Assembly: GCF_000802235.1 (NCBI RefSeq)
Contig: NZ_JTDL01000037.1
Location: 1 to 64,000, forward strand
Length of the DNA stretch: 64,000 bases
Source: Sinomonas humi
GTDB taxonomy: Bacteria > Actinomycetota > Actinomycetes > Actinomycetales > Micrococcaceae
Direction: 5' to 3'
The translations under genes were made by a program, and so were the position numbers. This document shows, in pieces, positions 44,840 through 52,504 of the stretch. How positions within the stretch are numbered: position 1 is the first letter of the stretch; every line of letters starts with the position of its first letter. Under the pieces are notes generated by a model. The model was not told where the DNA came from, made no database searches, and worked only from the letters and a program-made list of their open reading frames with translations.

Positions 44840-46375
44840 GTGCCTGTGATCGTCGAAGAAGAACTGCTCGCGGGGTTCCCCGCCGACGCGACCGTGCCCG
44901 CAGAGGCGGTTGCGGATTCCGTCTCCGCCTCGAAGCGGATTCTTGTGGTCCTGGACGACGATCCGACTGGAACACAGTCGGTCGCCGACCTGCCCGTCCT
45001 CACCGCATGGGAGCCAGACGACTTCCGATGGGCCTTCGGACTCGCTGCATCCGGTTCCCGCTCCCCTCGACCCGAACGTGACAATCCCCAGGAGCAGCAC
45101 CAGCCTCCCGCTGCGGTCTACGTCCTCACGAACACCCGCAGCCTCGACCCGGGCGAGGCGGCCGAACGGAATCGGGAAGTTGTCACGAATGCGCTCGCGG
45201 CGGCCCGCGAGCTGGGGCTCGAACTGGCGTTCACGAGCCGCAGCGACTCGACACTGCGCGGCCATTTCCCCCTCGAGACAGACACGATCGCCGCAACCCT
45301 CGAAGCACAGGAGGCGCTCGGCGCTGATGGGGTGGTCATCGTCCCGGCCTTTCCCGACGCGGGCCGCGTCACCATCGGCGGCACACACTACACCCGCAAC
45401 GGCTCCGGCCAGCTCACGCCCGTCGCCGAGACCGAGTTCGCGCGCGACGCCACGTTCGGCTACCACAACTCGAGACTTGCGGAGTACGTCGAGGAGAAGT
45501 CGGGCGGGCGCTATCCGGCGGACCGCGTGATCGTGCTCGACCTCGCAACCCTTCGCACGGGCACCCCCACGGAAAGCGCGATCGCCATTGCGGATGCACT
45601 GGCACCCGCCACGGACCGGACGCCGATCGCCGTCGACATTGTGACCGAGAACGACTTCCGGCGCCTCGCCCTCGGCCTCGCCGAGGCCGAGCGGCGTGGG
45701 AAGAGGTTCATCTACCGGGTCGGCCCTCCGTTCGTGCGCGGCCGGATCGGTCAGGAGGTCAAGGCGCCGCTCAGCTCTGCCGAGGCGCTCGGGCCCGACG
45801 CCCCACCGCGCGGCGGCCTCGTCGTCGTCGGCTCGCACGTGGGGCAGACCACCCGGCAGCTCGAGGCGCTGCTGGGCCGCCTCCCGTCCGCGCGCGTGGT
45901 TGAACTCGACGTCGAACGCGTCCTCGCGGGCGACGAATCGCACGTCGCCGAGACCGCGGAGCTCGTTGCCGCCTCGCTTGCGACGGGGGACGTCGTGGTC
46001 CACACGACCCGCACCCTCGTCACCGCGGACACCGCCGCAGGAAGCCTCGCAATCGCCCGCCGGATCTCGGCGGCCCTCGTCGACGTGGTGCGCCGGACCC
46101 TCGCGGCCGTCCGCCCGCGCTTCGTCGTGGCCAAGGGCGGCATCACATCGTCCGACGTCGCCGCCCACGGCCTCGGGATCCGGCACGCGATCGTCAGGGG
46201 CCCCATGCTCCCCGGAATCGTCTCGCTCTGGGAGCCGATGGACGGCCCTGCCCTCGGCATCCCCTACGTCGTCTTCGCGGGAAACGTCGGCGACGACGCA
46301 TCCTTGGCCGACGTAGTAGCCAAGCTGAGCTACCAGAAGGACCAAGGTGAGCTACCAGAAGGAACCGATCAATGA
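44840..46375 (+). CDS. Four-carbon acid sugar kinase (DUF1537 family)
   Basis: A 511-residue kinase of the DUF1537 family, which phosphorylates tetronate-type acids (OtnK, DtnK) or 3-oxo-isoapionate. The N-terminal domain holds LDDDPTGTQSVADLPVLT and SRSDSTLRGHFPLE, and the C-terminal nucleotide-binding domain has VAKGGITSSDVAAHGL and VFAGNVGD. A charged insertion at about 70-90 (RPERDNPQEQHQ) is unusual. The GTG start follows 36 bases after lerI, and the stop overlaps the dehydrogenase start by four bases. The last residues come from a 22-bp duplicated segment read in another frame. No class II OtnC aldolase is seen, so the substrate is uncertain. Confidence 0.87.
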   Translation: MPVIVEEELLAGFPADATVPAEAVADSVSASKRILVVLDDDPTGTQSVADLPVLTAWEPDDFRWAFGLAASGSRSPRPERDNPQEQHQPPAAVYVLTNTRSLDPGEAAERNREVVTNALAAARELGLELAFTSRSDSTLRGHFPLETDTIAATLEAQEALGADGVVIVPAFPDAGRVTIGGTHYTRNGSGQLTPVAETEFARDATFGYHNSRLAEYVEEKSGGRYPADRVIVLDLATLRTGTPTESAIAIADALAPATDRTPIAVDIVTENDFRRLALGLAEAERRGKRFIYRVGPPFVRGRIGQEVKAPLSSAEALGPDAPPRGGLVVVGSHVGQTTRQLEALLGRLPSARVVELDVERVLAGDESHVAETAELVAASLATGDVVVHTTRTLVTADTAAGSLAIARRISAALVDVVRRTLAAVRPRFVVAKGGITSSDVAAHGLGIRHAIVRGPMLPGIVSLWEPMDGPALGIPYVVFAGNVGDDASLADVVAKLSYQKDQGELPEGTDQ

Positions 46376-47295
46376 CTGACCCTGCCGCCGACCGCTACAC
46401 GGTTGCTGTCCTCGGCCTCGGCGCGATGGGCTTGCCCATGGCATCGCGGCTCGCCACGCGCCTCACCGTCCACGGCTTCGACATCGCTGAGGAACGCCTC
46501 GCACTCGCCCGCGAGGCGGGCGTCGAGACGTTCGGATCGGCGCGCGAGGCGGCGCGCGGGGCCGACGCGGTTCTGCTCGCGGTACGCAACGAAGCCCAGC
46601 TCGAGGACGTCCTCTTCGGGGATGCGGGTATCGCACCCGAGCTCTCGCGAGGCGCTGTCGCGATCCTGACCAGCACCGTTGGGACCGGAGCCGTGGACGG
46701 AACCGCCCAACGCCTGGCGGAACTCGGTGTCGACCTCGTGGACGCTCCTCTCTCAGGCGGCCCGGTTCGCGCGGGACAAGGTGACCTGCTCGTCGTCGTC
46801 GGCGCGTCACCGTCGGCGCTCGAACGCGCCCGCCCCGTGCTCGACCTGCTGGCTTCGACGCTCTCGGTCGTGGGCGACCGGGCCGGGGACGGCCAAGCCC
46901 TCAAGACGGTCAACCAGCTCCTCTGCGGGGTGCACATCGCCGCAGCAGCCGAGGCGCTCGCGCTCGCGGACGCCCTCGGGCTTGACCGAGCGCGCACCCT
47001 CGACGCCCTCACGGCAGGTGCGGCGGGCTCCTTCATGCTCGGGGATCGCGGCCGGCGCATGCTCAGCGCATACGACGACGGCGGGGCGCCCGTGCTGAGC
47101 CGGCTCGACATCTTCGTGAAGGACCTTGGGATCGTGGGACGCGCAGCGCGCACCGCCGGACTTCCCACACCTGTCGCGGCAGCCGCCGAGCAGCTTTTTC
47201 TTATGGGGCAGTCGATGGGGCTCGAGGCAGAAGACGATTCAGCCGTCATCCGCGTCCTCGCGCCCGAGCTTCGCAAGGCCCCCGACGAGGCCTGA
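46372..47295 (+). CDS. Beta-hydroxyacid dehydrogenase (LtnD/GarR-like)
   Basis: A 307-residue NAD(P)-dependent enzyme of the 3-hydroxyisobutyrate dehydrogenase family. Rossmann motif VLGLGAMGLPMASRLA, substrate motif VDAPLSGGPVRAGQGDL and the catalytic lysine in LKTVNQLLCGVHIAA are seen. Next to a DUF1537 kinase such proteins are usually L-threonate or D-threonate dehydrogenases that oxidise the 2- or 3-hydroxyl. It is coupled to the kinase gene by an ATGA overlap. The cofactor is likely NAD, but this was not judged. Confidence 0.85.
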   Translation: MTDPAADRYTVAVLGLGAMGLPMASRLATRLTVHGFDIAEERLALAREAGVETFGSAREAARGADAVLLAVRNEAQLEDVLFGDAGIAPELSRGAVAILTSTVGTGAVDGTAQRLAELGVDLVDAPLSGGPVRAGQGDLLVVVGASPSALERARPVLDLLASTLSVVGDRAGDGQALKTVNQLLCGVHIAAAAEALALADALGLDRARTLDALTAGAAGSFMLGDRGRRMLSAYDDGGAPVLSRLDIFVKDLGIVGRAARTAGLPTPVAAAAEQLFLMGQSMGLEAEDDSAVIRVLAPELRKAPDEA

Positions 47296-47335
47296 AGCAC
47301 CAGCTTGACTTGAGCGGTGACTTGGTTCACTGTAA

Positions 47336-47347
47336 ATCCTATAGGAT
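47336..47347. promoter_or_regulatory. Operator ATCCTATAGGAT before the TIM-barrel gene
   Basis: A perfect palindrome 40 bases ahead of the ATG at 47388, with TTGACT at 47305-47310 upstream. It starts a second transcription unit (TIM-barrel enzyme to MFS transporter). It also shows that the open frame running from 47310 is not translated from there. Confidence 0.78.
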
Positions 47348-47387
47348 CTACGATCAGGACGGTCGATCAACCATGCAACGGAGCACC

Positions 47388-48323
47388 ATGCAGGAGAATC
47401 CTCACTACACCGCAGAGACCTGGCCCATCGCCACGTGCCTCCACGGCTTCGCCCCAACCGACGCGCAGGGCGTGAACATGCACGACGCCGAGCCTGAGGT
47501 CTGGGACGACATGTTCGCCCAGATCGAGGAGGTCGGGTTCAACCTCGCCGAGCTCGCGGACAGCCACGTCCGGCCGGCCGACCTTTCCCCGTCGCGCCGC
47601 GACGAGTTCCTCGCCATCGCCGCGTCGCACGGCGTCGGCATCCCCTCGGTGCACCTCCAACGGCAGAGCGTCATCATGCCCGGCCACGAAGAGCGGAACC
47701 TCGAGTACGCGCACCGCACGATCGACGCTGCCGCGGAATGGGGCATGCAGGTCTTCTCGACCGGGCTGCACCAGCCCTTCAGCGAGGCCCAGAAGAAGGC
47801 CCTGTGGTTCTGGACGGCCGAGGGGCCGAAGGACCCCGAAGACCGGGAGACGTGGGATCTCGCCGTCAGCCGCATCCGCGAACTGGGCAAGCACGCGGCG
47901 GAGGTCGGCCTTCCGGTCGCTCTCGAGCTGTACGAGGACACGTATCTGGGGACAGCAGACAGCGCGGTGCGATTCGTCGAGGCCGTCGGGCTCGACAATG
48001 TCGGGCTCAACCCTGACGTCGCAAACCTCATCCGCCTCCACCGCCCCGTCGAGGACTGGCGAGAGCTCTACGCGAAGACGCTCCCCTACGCCAACTACTG
48101 GCACGTCAAGAACTACACGCGGGACGAAGCCGCGGACGGCAGCTGGGCGACGTCGGTGCCCTCGACCATGGAAACCGGCCTCATCAACTACCGCCAGGTG
48201 TTCCGCGACGCCATCAAGCTCGGCTTCAACGGGATCATCCTCACGGAGCAGTACGGCGGCGACAGCCTCGGCGTGTGCGCCACGAATCAGAAGTACATCC
48301 GCTCGCTCCTGCCCAAGGCCTAG
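47388..48323 (+). CDS. Sugar isomerase/epimerase-type TIM barrel, possible 3-oxo-acid decarboxylase
   Basis: A 311-residue protein of the AP-endonuclease-2/xylose-isomerase-like barrel family. Metal-ligand candidates are Glu in FNLAELADSHV, Glu in VALELYEDTYLG, Asp in LNPDVANLI, His in YWHVKNYT and Glu in ILTEQYGGD. The family includes hydroxypyruvate/2-oxo-tetronate isomerases (OtnI) and the 3-oxo-isoapionate decarboxylase OiaC, which gives L-erythrulose. With L-erythrulose enzymes encoded next to it, the decarboxylase reading is attractive but unproven. The ATG at 47388 has GGAG six bases before it; 47373 is an alternative. Confidence 0.75.
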   Translation: MQENPHYTAETWPIATCLHGFAPTDAQGVNMHDAEPEVWDDMFAQIEEVGFNLAELADSHVRPADLSPSRRDEFLAIAASHGVGIPSVHLQRQSVIMPGHEERNLEYAHRTIDAAAEWGMQVFSTGLHQPFSEAQKKALWFWTAEGPKDPEDRETWDLAVSRIRELGKHAAEVGLPVALELYEDTYLGTADSAVRFVEAVGLDNVGLNPDVANLIRLHRPVEDWRELYAKTLPYANYWHVKNYTRDEAADGSWATSVPSTMETGLINYRQVFRDAIKLGFNGIILTEQYGGDSLGVCATNQKYIRSLLPKA

Positions 48324-48338
48324 GAAGGAATCCCAGCC

Positions 48339-49304
48339 ATGACCAATTCGGCATCGCAGAACAAGATCGCCGTCGTCGGCTCCGGCTACATGGGAGGTGG
48401 GATCGCGCAGTCGCTCGCCCTCGCCGGTGCGACGGTGAAGATCGCCGACATCTCCGAGGAGATCGCCAAGAAGAACTACGACCGGCTCCTCGCCGAGGCC
48501 GCCGACTTCGCGGAGCAGGGGCTCTTCCCCGCCGACGCGGTCGAGCGCATCAAGGCGAACCTCTCCCCCGCAGCATCCATCGAGGACGCGGTGGCCGACG
48601 CGGACTTCATCGAGGAGGCCGTGCCCGAGAAGATCGAGATCAAGCACGAGACGCTGCGCCGCGTCAGCGCAGCCGCTCGGCCTGAGGCGGTCATCGGTTC
48701 GAACACCTCGACCATCCGCATTGCGGAACTGGCCACCGCCGTCGAGCGCCCCGAGCGGTTCCTCGGAGTGCACTTCTCGAACCCCGCGCCGTTCATCCCG
48801 GGCGTCGAACTCATCCCCCATGAGGGGACCGACGAGGGCGTCCTGCCGTTCGTCGAGGAGATCGTCGCTTCGACGGGCAAGGAGAGTGCGCGCGTCAAGG
48901 ACTCCACGGGGTTCGTGCTCAACCGCCTCCAGTACGCCCTGTTCCACGAGGCGACGCAGATCGTCGAAGAGGGCATTGCCACGCCCGAGGACATCGACAC
49001 CATCGTCCGTACGACGTTCGGCTTCCGCCTCCCGGCATTCGGACCGTTCGCGATCGCGGACATGGCCGGGCTCGACGTCTACGCGTTCTGCTACGCGTCC
49101 CTCCAGACCCGTTGGCCTGAGCGCTTCGCCACTCCCGAATCGCTGCGAGAGCTCGTCGATGCTGGGAAGTTCGGCACCAAGTCCGGCGCGGGGTACCTCA
49201 ACGTGCCCGCCGACCGCACGCCGGAGCTCGTCGCGTACCGGAACAAGGCCTATGTGGCCATCAAGAAGCTCATGGACGAGCTCGGCCCCGCACCGATCAA
49301 CTAG
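48339..49304 (+). CDS. 3-hydroxyacyl-CoA dehydrogenase-family oxidoreductase
   Basis: A 321-residue enzyme with the N-terminal NAD domain VVGSGYMGGGIAQSLALAG, the segment VIGSNTSTIRI, the catalytic histidine in GVHFSNPAPFIPGVELIPHEGT and the C-terminal helical domain FVLNRLQYALFHEA. The family covers true 3-hydroxyacyl-CoA dehydrogenases but also L-gulonate 3-dehydrogenase and L-carnitine dehydrogenase, which act on free acids. Among sugar-acid genes it most likely oxidises the 3-hydroxyl of a sugar acid to a 3-keto acid. It lies 15 bases after the TIM-barrel gene, and GAAGGA precedes the ATG. Confidence 0.82.
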   Translation: MTNSASQNKIAVVGSGYMGGGIAQSLALAGATVKIADISEEIAKKNYDRLLAEAADFAEQGLFPADAVERIKANLSPAASIEDAVADADFIEEAVPEKIEIKHETLRRVSAAARPEAVIGSNTSTIRIAELATAVERPERFLGVHFSNPAPFIPGVELIPHEGTDEGVLPFVEEIVASTGKESARVKDSTGFVLNRLQYALFHEATQIVEEGIATPEDIDTIVRTTFGFRLPAFGPFAIADMAGLDVYAFCYASLQTRWPERFATPESLRELVDAGKFGTKSGAGYLNVPADRTPELVAYRNKAYVAIKKLMDELGPAPIN

Positions 49305-49316
49305 GAGAACCCCCCC

Positions 49317-50084
49317 ATGACCGCCTTCCCCGAATCCCGGACCGTCATCCTCACCGGTGCCGCCTCTCCCCGTGGCATCGGCCGTGCGTCCGCCCACTAC
49401 CTGGCCGAGCGAGGCTGGAACGTGGGGATCATCGACCTCGACGCTGCTGCCGCGAAGCGCGTCGCCGAAGAGATCGTCCTCGAGCACGGCGTCCAGGCAG
49501 CTGGAGCCGGGGCCGACGTCTCGAATGAGGCTCAGGTCCGCGTTGCCTTCGATGAACTCGAAGGTGCCCTGCCCCAGATCGTCGCGCTCGTGAACCTCGC
49601 CGGCGTCTCCTCGCCCGTCCCCTACCTCGAGGTCACCCCCGAAGAGTGGAACCGGGTCATGAACATCAACCTCAACGGCGTCCACTACGCAACGCGCAGG
49701 GCCGTCGAATCGATGGTCAAGAACGGTGTGGGGCGCGTCGTCAGCCTTGCCTCGGTTTCGGCACAGCGCGGCGGCGGCACGTACAGCAAGACCCCGTACT
49801 CCGCCGCGAAGGCCGGCATCATCGGCTTCTCGCGCAGCGTCGCCCGCGAACTCGGCCACGACGGGATCACCGTCAACGTGATCTCTCCCGGACCCATCGA
49901 CACCGACATCATGGGCGGGACCCTCACCGACGAGCGCAAGGTCCTGATGGCGGCCGACGGCGTCCTGCCGAGAATCGGCACGCCGCGCGACATCGCTGCC
50001 GCAATCGCCTACCTCATCAGCGAGGACGCCGGCTTCGTGACGGGCCAGACCCTGAACGTCGACGGCGGCCTCTACATGCACTGA
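49317..50084 (+). CDS. Short-chain dehydrogenase/reductase
   Basis: A 255-residue SDR. The cofactor loop reads TGAASPRGIGRA, two residues longer than the common TGxxxGIG. The following DLD at the end of strand 2 suggests NAD. NLAGVSS, the catalytic YSAAKAG (Tyr and Lys) and NVISPGPIDTDIM are normal. It lies 12 bases after the previous gene and belongs to the same unit. It could be a sugar-acid or polyol dehydrogenase, for instance an L-threitol/erythritol or keto-deoxy-acid dehydrogenase. The substrate cannot be told from the sequence. Confidence 0.87.
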   Translation: MTAFPESRTVILTGAASPRGIGRASAHYLAERGWNVGIIDLDAAAAKRVAEEIVLEHGVQAAGAGADVSNEAQVRVAFDELEGALPQIVALVNLAGVSSPVPYLEVTPEEWNRVMNINLNGVHYATRRAVESMVKNGVGRVVSLASVSAQRGGGTYSKTPYSAAKAGIIGFSRSVARELGHDGITVNVISPGPIDTDIMGGTLTDERKVLMAADGVLPRIGTPRDIAAAIAYLISEDAGFVTGQTLNVDGGLYMH

Positions 50085-50102
50085 TTACAGAGCGGACCCC
50101 AC

Positions 50103-50204
50103 ATGAAATCCCTTCTGGGCAGTTGGTCGAAATCGCGCCTGCTGTTCCTCGCCGTGGGCCTTGCCCTCGTTGCCTTTGGCGCGGCGTCGCTGCTTCAGCA
50201 CTGA
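50103..50204 (+). CDS. Possible 33-residue single-span membrane peptide
   Basis: An ATG at 50103 opens a 33-codon frame ending in TGA at 50202. It reads MKSLLGSWSKSRLLFLAVGL at the start and goes on with a hydrophobic run, giving one transmembrane helix (about 13-30) after two lysines and an arginine. It sits between the SDR and MFS genes, in the same direction. No good ribosome site is visible (GAGCGG only). It may be a small helper of the transporter, or chance. Confidence 0.4.
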   Translation: MKSLLGSWSKSRLLFLAVGLALVAFGAASLLQH

Positions 50205-50271
50205 CGCCGCTCCGGCGGCACCAATTCGCGCACCCGTCTTACGAGAAGTTCATCTCAAAGGAGAGCTTGAA

Positions 50272-51642
50272 GTGTCCACATCAGCCGAGAGGACCCTCGC
50301 GTCGTCCATCCACGACGCGAAATTGAAATCCGCCATCAGCAAGGCGGCTCGGCACCTCATGCCGATGCTTGTGATCCTGTATTTCGTAGCGTTCCTGGAC
50401 CGCACGAATGTCGGCTTTGCCCAAGCCGCGCTCAAGGCCGACCGCGGCGTCAGCGACGCCGCCTTCGCCCTCGGTGCCGGCATCTTCTTCATCGGCTACG
50501 CCATCTTCGAAGTCCCGAGCAACCTCCTGCTCAAGCGCTTCGGCGCGCGCTTCTGGCTCGCCCGCATCTCCATCACGTGGGGAATCGTGGCGGCCTGCTT
50601 CGCCTTCACGACGAACGACGTCATGTTCAACGTGCTGCGCTTCCTCCTCGGTGTCACCGAGGCGGGGCTGTTCCCGGGCGTCATCATGTTCCTTTCCGAG
50701 TGGTTCCCGAACAAGGTCCGCGTCCAGATGTTCGCGATCTTCTATCTCGCGCAGCCTTTCTCGCAGATGATCGGCGCCCCGATGAGCGGCGGCCTGATCA
50801 GCTTCGGCGACTCCCTCGGCTTCGCCCGCGGCTGGCAGGTCATGTTCTTCGGCGAGGGCATCCTCGCGATCCTCGCCGGTATCGCCGCGCTGTTCCTCCT
50901 CACGAACAGTCCCGCCAAGGCCAAGTTCCTCGACGATGACGAGAAGCTCGCCCTCTCCAATGCCATGGCGGTAGAGGACCAGGCACGGAACCAGGACGGC
51001 CCGAAGGGCATCTGGTCGGCCATGGCGAACTGGAAGGTCTGGTACTTCACGGTCATCTACTTCGCCCTGCAGATCGCGGTGTACGGCACTACGTTCTACC
51101 TGCCCCAAGAGGTTGCCGGGCTCCTCGGCAAGAAGGTCGGCTGGGAAGTCGGCCTTGTCTCCGCCATCCCGTGGCTCGTGGGCCTTTTCGCCTGCTACTT
51201 CCTCGGCCGCGCTGCGCACACGGTAGCCCGTCGCCGCAACTGGGGCACGCTCCTCTACATCGGCACCGGCCTGTTCATCGTGGGCTCCGCGTGGGCGGGT
51301 GTGAGCAGCCAGCCGCTGCTCGGCATCGTGTTCATCACGCTTGCAGTCGCGAGCTTCCTCGCCGTCGGACCGATCACGTGGGCCTATCCGACGTCCTTCC
51401 TCACGGGGGCAGCCGCCGCGGCCGGCATCGGGCTCATCAACTCGCTCGGAAATCTCGGCGGCTTCGTCGCCCCGCTCATGCGGACGGCGTTCAACTCGGC
51501 GATGCCGACGACGAGCGGAGCTTGGGGCGTCATCTCCCTCGGGGTCTTCGCATTCCTCGGAGCGCTCATGATGTACCTGACGAGGTTCTTCCGGACGGCA
51601 AAGTCTGACGAACTGCTCGACGAACCGGTGATGCACCACTAG
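50272..51642 (+). CDS. MFS transporter of the sugar-acid (anion:cation symporter) family
   Basis: A 456-residue transporter with about twelve membrane helices. The conserved early stretch LVILYFVAFLDRTNVGFAQAAL and the GYAIFEVPSNLLLKRFGARFWLARI region are the signature of the ACS family (GudP, ExuT, DgoT, tartrate and phthalate carriers), which import organic acids with protons. It ends the second transcription unit of the cluster and so probably brings in the sugar acid. The GTG at 50272 has AAGGAGAG at good distance, which decides the start over the longer frame. Confidence 0.9.
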   Translation: MSTSAERTLASSIHDAKLKSAISKAARHLMPMLVILYFVAFLDRTNVGFAQAALKADRGVSDAAFALGAGIFFIGYAIFEVPSNLLLKRFGARFWLARISITWGIVAACFAFTTNDVMFNVLRFLLGVTEAGLFPGVIMFLSEWFPNKVRVQMFAIFYLAQPFSQMIGAPMSGGLISFGDSLGFARGWQVMFFGEGILAILAGIAALFLLTNSPAKAKFLDDDEKLALSNAMAVEDQARNQDGPKGIWSAMANWKVWYFTVIYFALQIAVYGTTFYLPQEVAGLLGKKVGWEVGLVSAIPWLVGLFACYFLGRAAHTVARRRNWGTLLYIGTGLFIVGSAWAGVSSQPLLGIVFITLAVASFLAVGPITWAYPTSFLTGAAAAAGIGLINSLGNLGGFVAPLMRTAFNSAMPTTSGAWGVISLGVFAFLGALMMYLTRFFRTAKSDELLDEPVMHH

Positions 51643-51677
51643 CGAGGAGTTCACGAGCCTGACGTGACCGAGACAAT

Positions 51678-51689
51678 ATCCGATAGGAT
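51678..51689. promoter_or_regulatory. Operator variant ATCCGATAGGAT before the GntR gene
   Basis: One base away from the perfect ATCCTATAGGAT, this copy ends seven bases before the ATG at 51697 and so overlaps the ribosome site. Binding would block the regulator's own gene, typical self-control, and the weaker match would keep some expression. Confidence 0.72.
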
Positions 51690-51696
51690 TCGACCC

Positions 51697-52389
51697 ATGC
51701 ACGCCGTTTCGAGTGGTCGTCGGCCAGCCAACCGACAGCTCCTGGCCGACTACGTGTACCAGGAACTGCTCGCGTCCCTCATGGACGGCCGGCTCGAGCC
51801 CGGGCAGGCCATCGGAATCGATCGGATGGCCCAAGAGCTCGACGTGTCTCAGACACCGATTCGCGAGGCGCTCGCCCGGCTCGAGTCCACTGGGCTCGTC
51901 CGGCGCGCGGCGCTCAAGGGCTACCGGGTGGCTCCACTCTTCACGGCGGAGGAGCTCGATGAGCTCATGGCCGCGCGAGCGATCATCGAACCAGCCATCG
52001 CAGAGCGCGCCTGCGCTCATGTGACAGCGGAGCTTCGGGAAGAGCTCGAGCAGGCCGTCGACGACCTCCGTGGGGCTCCGACCGGCCCGACCTTCGCAGA
52101 GTACGGGGCGTATTGGGAGGCGGACGAGCGGTTCCACCGTCTCATCGCCGAGAACGCACAGAATCGGTTCCTGGTCAACGCGTACAGGGCCCTCGGCGGC
52201 CAGGTGCAGCGCTTCAGGTTCTTCGGGAAGCTCGGCGTGACTGACGCCGAGAACGCGATCGAGGAGCATACGAAGATCCTCGAGGCGTTCGAATCGGGCG
52301 ACCCACAGCGAGCGCACGATGCGATGCTCGAGCACATCTCGGGCGTGCGGGACCGCGCTGTGAAGGACGCCGCCTCGAAGCGCAGCTGA
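51697..52389 (+). CDS. GntR-family (FCD) regulator of the sugar-acid regulon
   Basis: A 230-residue regulator. The winged helix (about 12-75) reads LLADYVYQELLASLMDGRLEPGQAI, the helix-turn-helix AQELDVSQTPIREALARLESTGLV and the wing GYRVAPLF. The FCD domain (85-220) has MAARAIIEPAIAERAC and metal-type histidines (FHRLIAENAQNRFLVNAY and IEEHTKILEAF). FCD regulators respond to small organic acids. Its gene closes the cluster, and the palindrome ATCCTATAGGAT before three units and its own gene is the predicted site. The ATG at 51697 is used since the operator lies in the longer frame. Confidence 0.87.
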   Translation: MHAVSSGRRPANRQLLADYVYQELLASLMDGRLEPGQAIGIDRMAQELDVSQTPIREALARLESTGLVRRAALKGYRVAPLFTAEELDELMAARAIIEPAIAERACAHVTAELREELEQAVDDLRGAPTGPTFAEYGAYWEADERFHRLIAENAQNRFLVNAYRALGGQVQRFRFFGKLGVTDAENAIEEHTKILEAFESGDPQRAHDAMLEHISGVRDRAVKDAASKRS

Positions 52390-52405
52390 CCACCCACCAT
52401 CCAAG

Positions 52406-52480
52406 GGTCACCTAACGACGGTGAGCCACCATCCAAGGGTCACCTAACGACGGTGAAAAGCGTCGTTACGTGACCCTTGG
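52406..52480. repeat. Repeat and hairpin of the GGTCACCTAACGACGG family
   Basis: Two direct copies start at 52406 and 52438 (32 bp apart), followed by one inverse copy at 52461-52475. The second and third form a hairpin (52433-52480) with 20-bp arms, one mismatch and an 8-base loop. This is the same element as in the array at 14.4-14.8 kb. It sits between the convergent ends of the GntR and hpaB genes and is well placed to act as a two-way terminator. Confidence 0.9.
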
Positions 52481-52504
52481 ACGTGCCGGGCCGAAGACGA
52501 CCCC

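Noticed and set aside
43952-46345. Open frame of about 800 codons on the minus strand across lerI and the DUF1537 kinase
   Set aside because: Same reason: antisense to convincing genes and without known motifs.
47310-47387. Earlier start for the TIM-barrel gene
   Set aside because: The operator palindrome and the promoter lie inside this stretch; the ATG at 47388 has a good ribosome site.
47367-50081. Open frame of about 900 codons on the minus strand across the TIM-barrel, 3HCDH and SDR genes
   Set aside because: The plus-strand genes have full active sites and ribosome sites. The antisense frame is a codon-bias artefact.
50281-52404. Open frame of about 700 codons antisense to the MFS and GntR genes
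   Set aside because: Highly charged low-complexity product opposite a clear membrane protein; a shadow frame.
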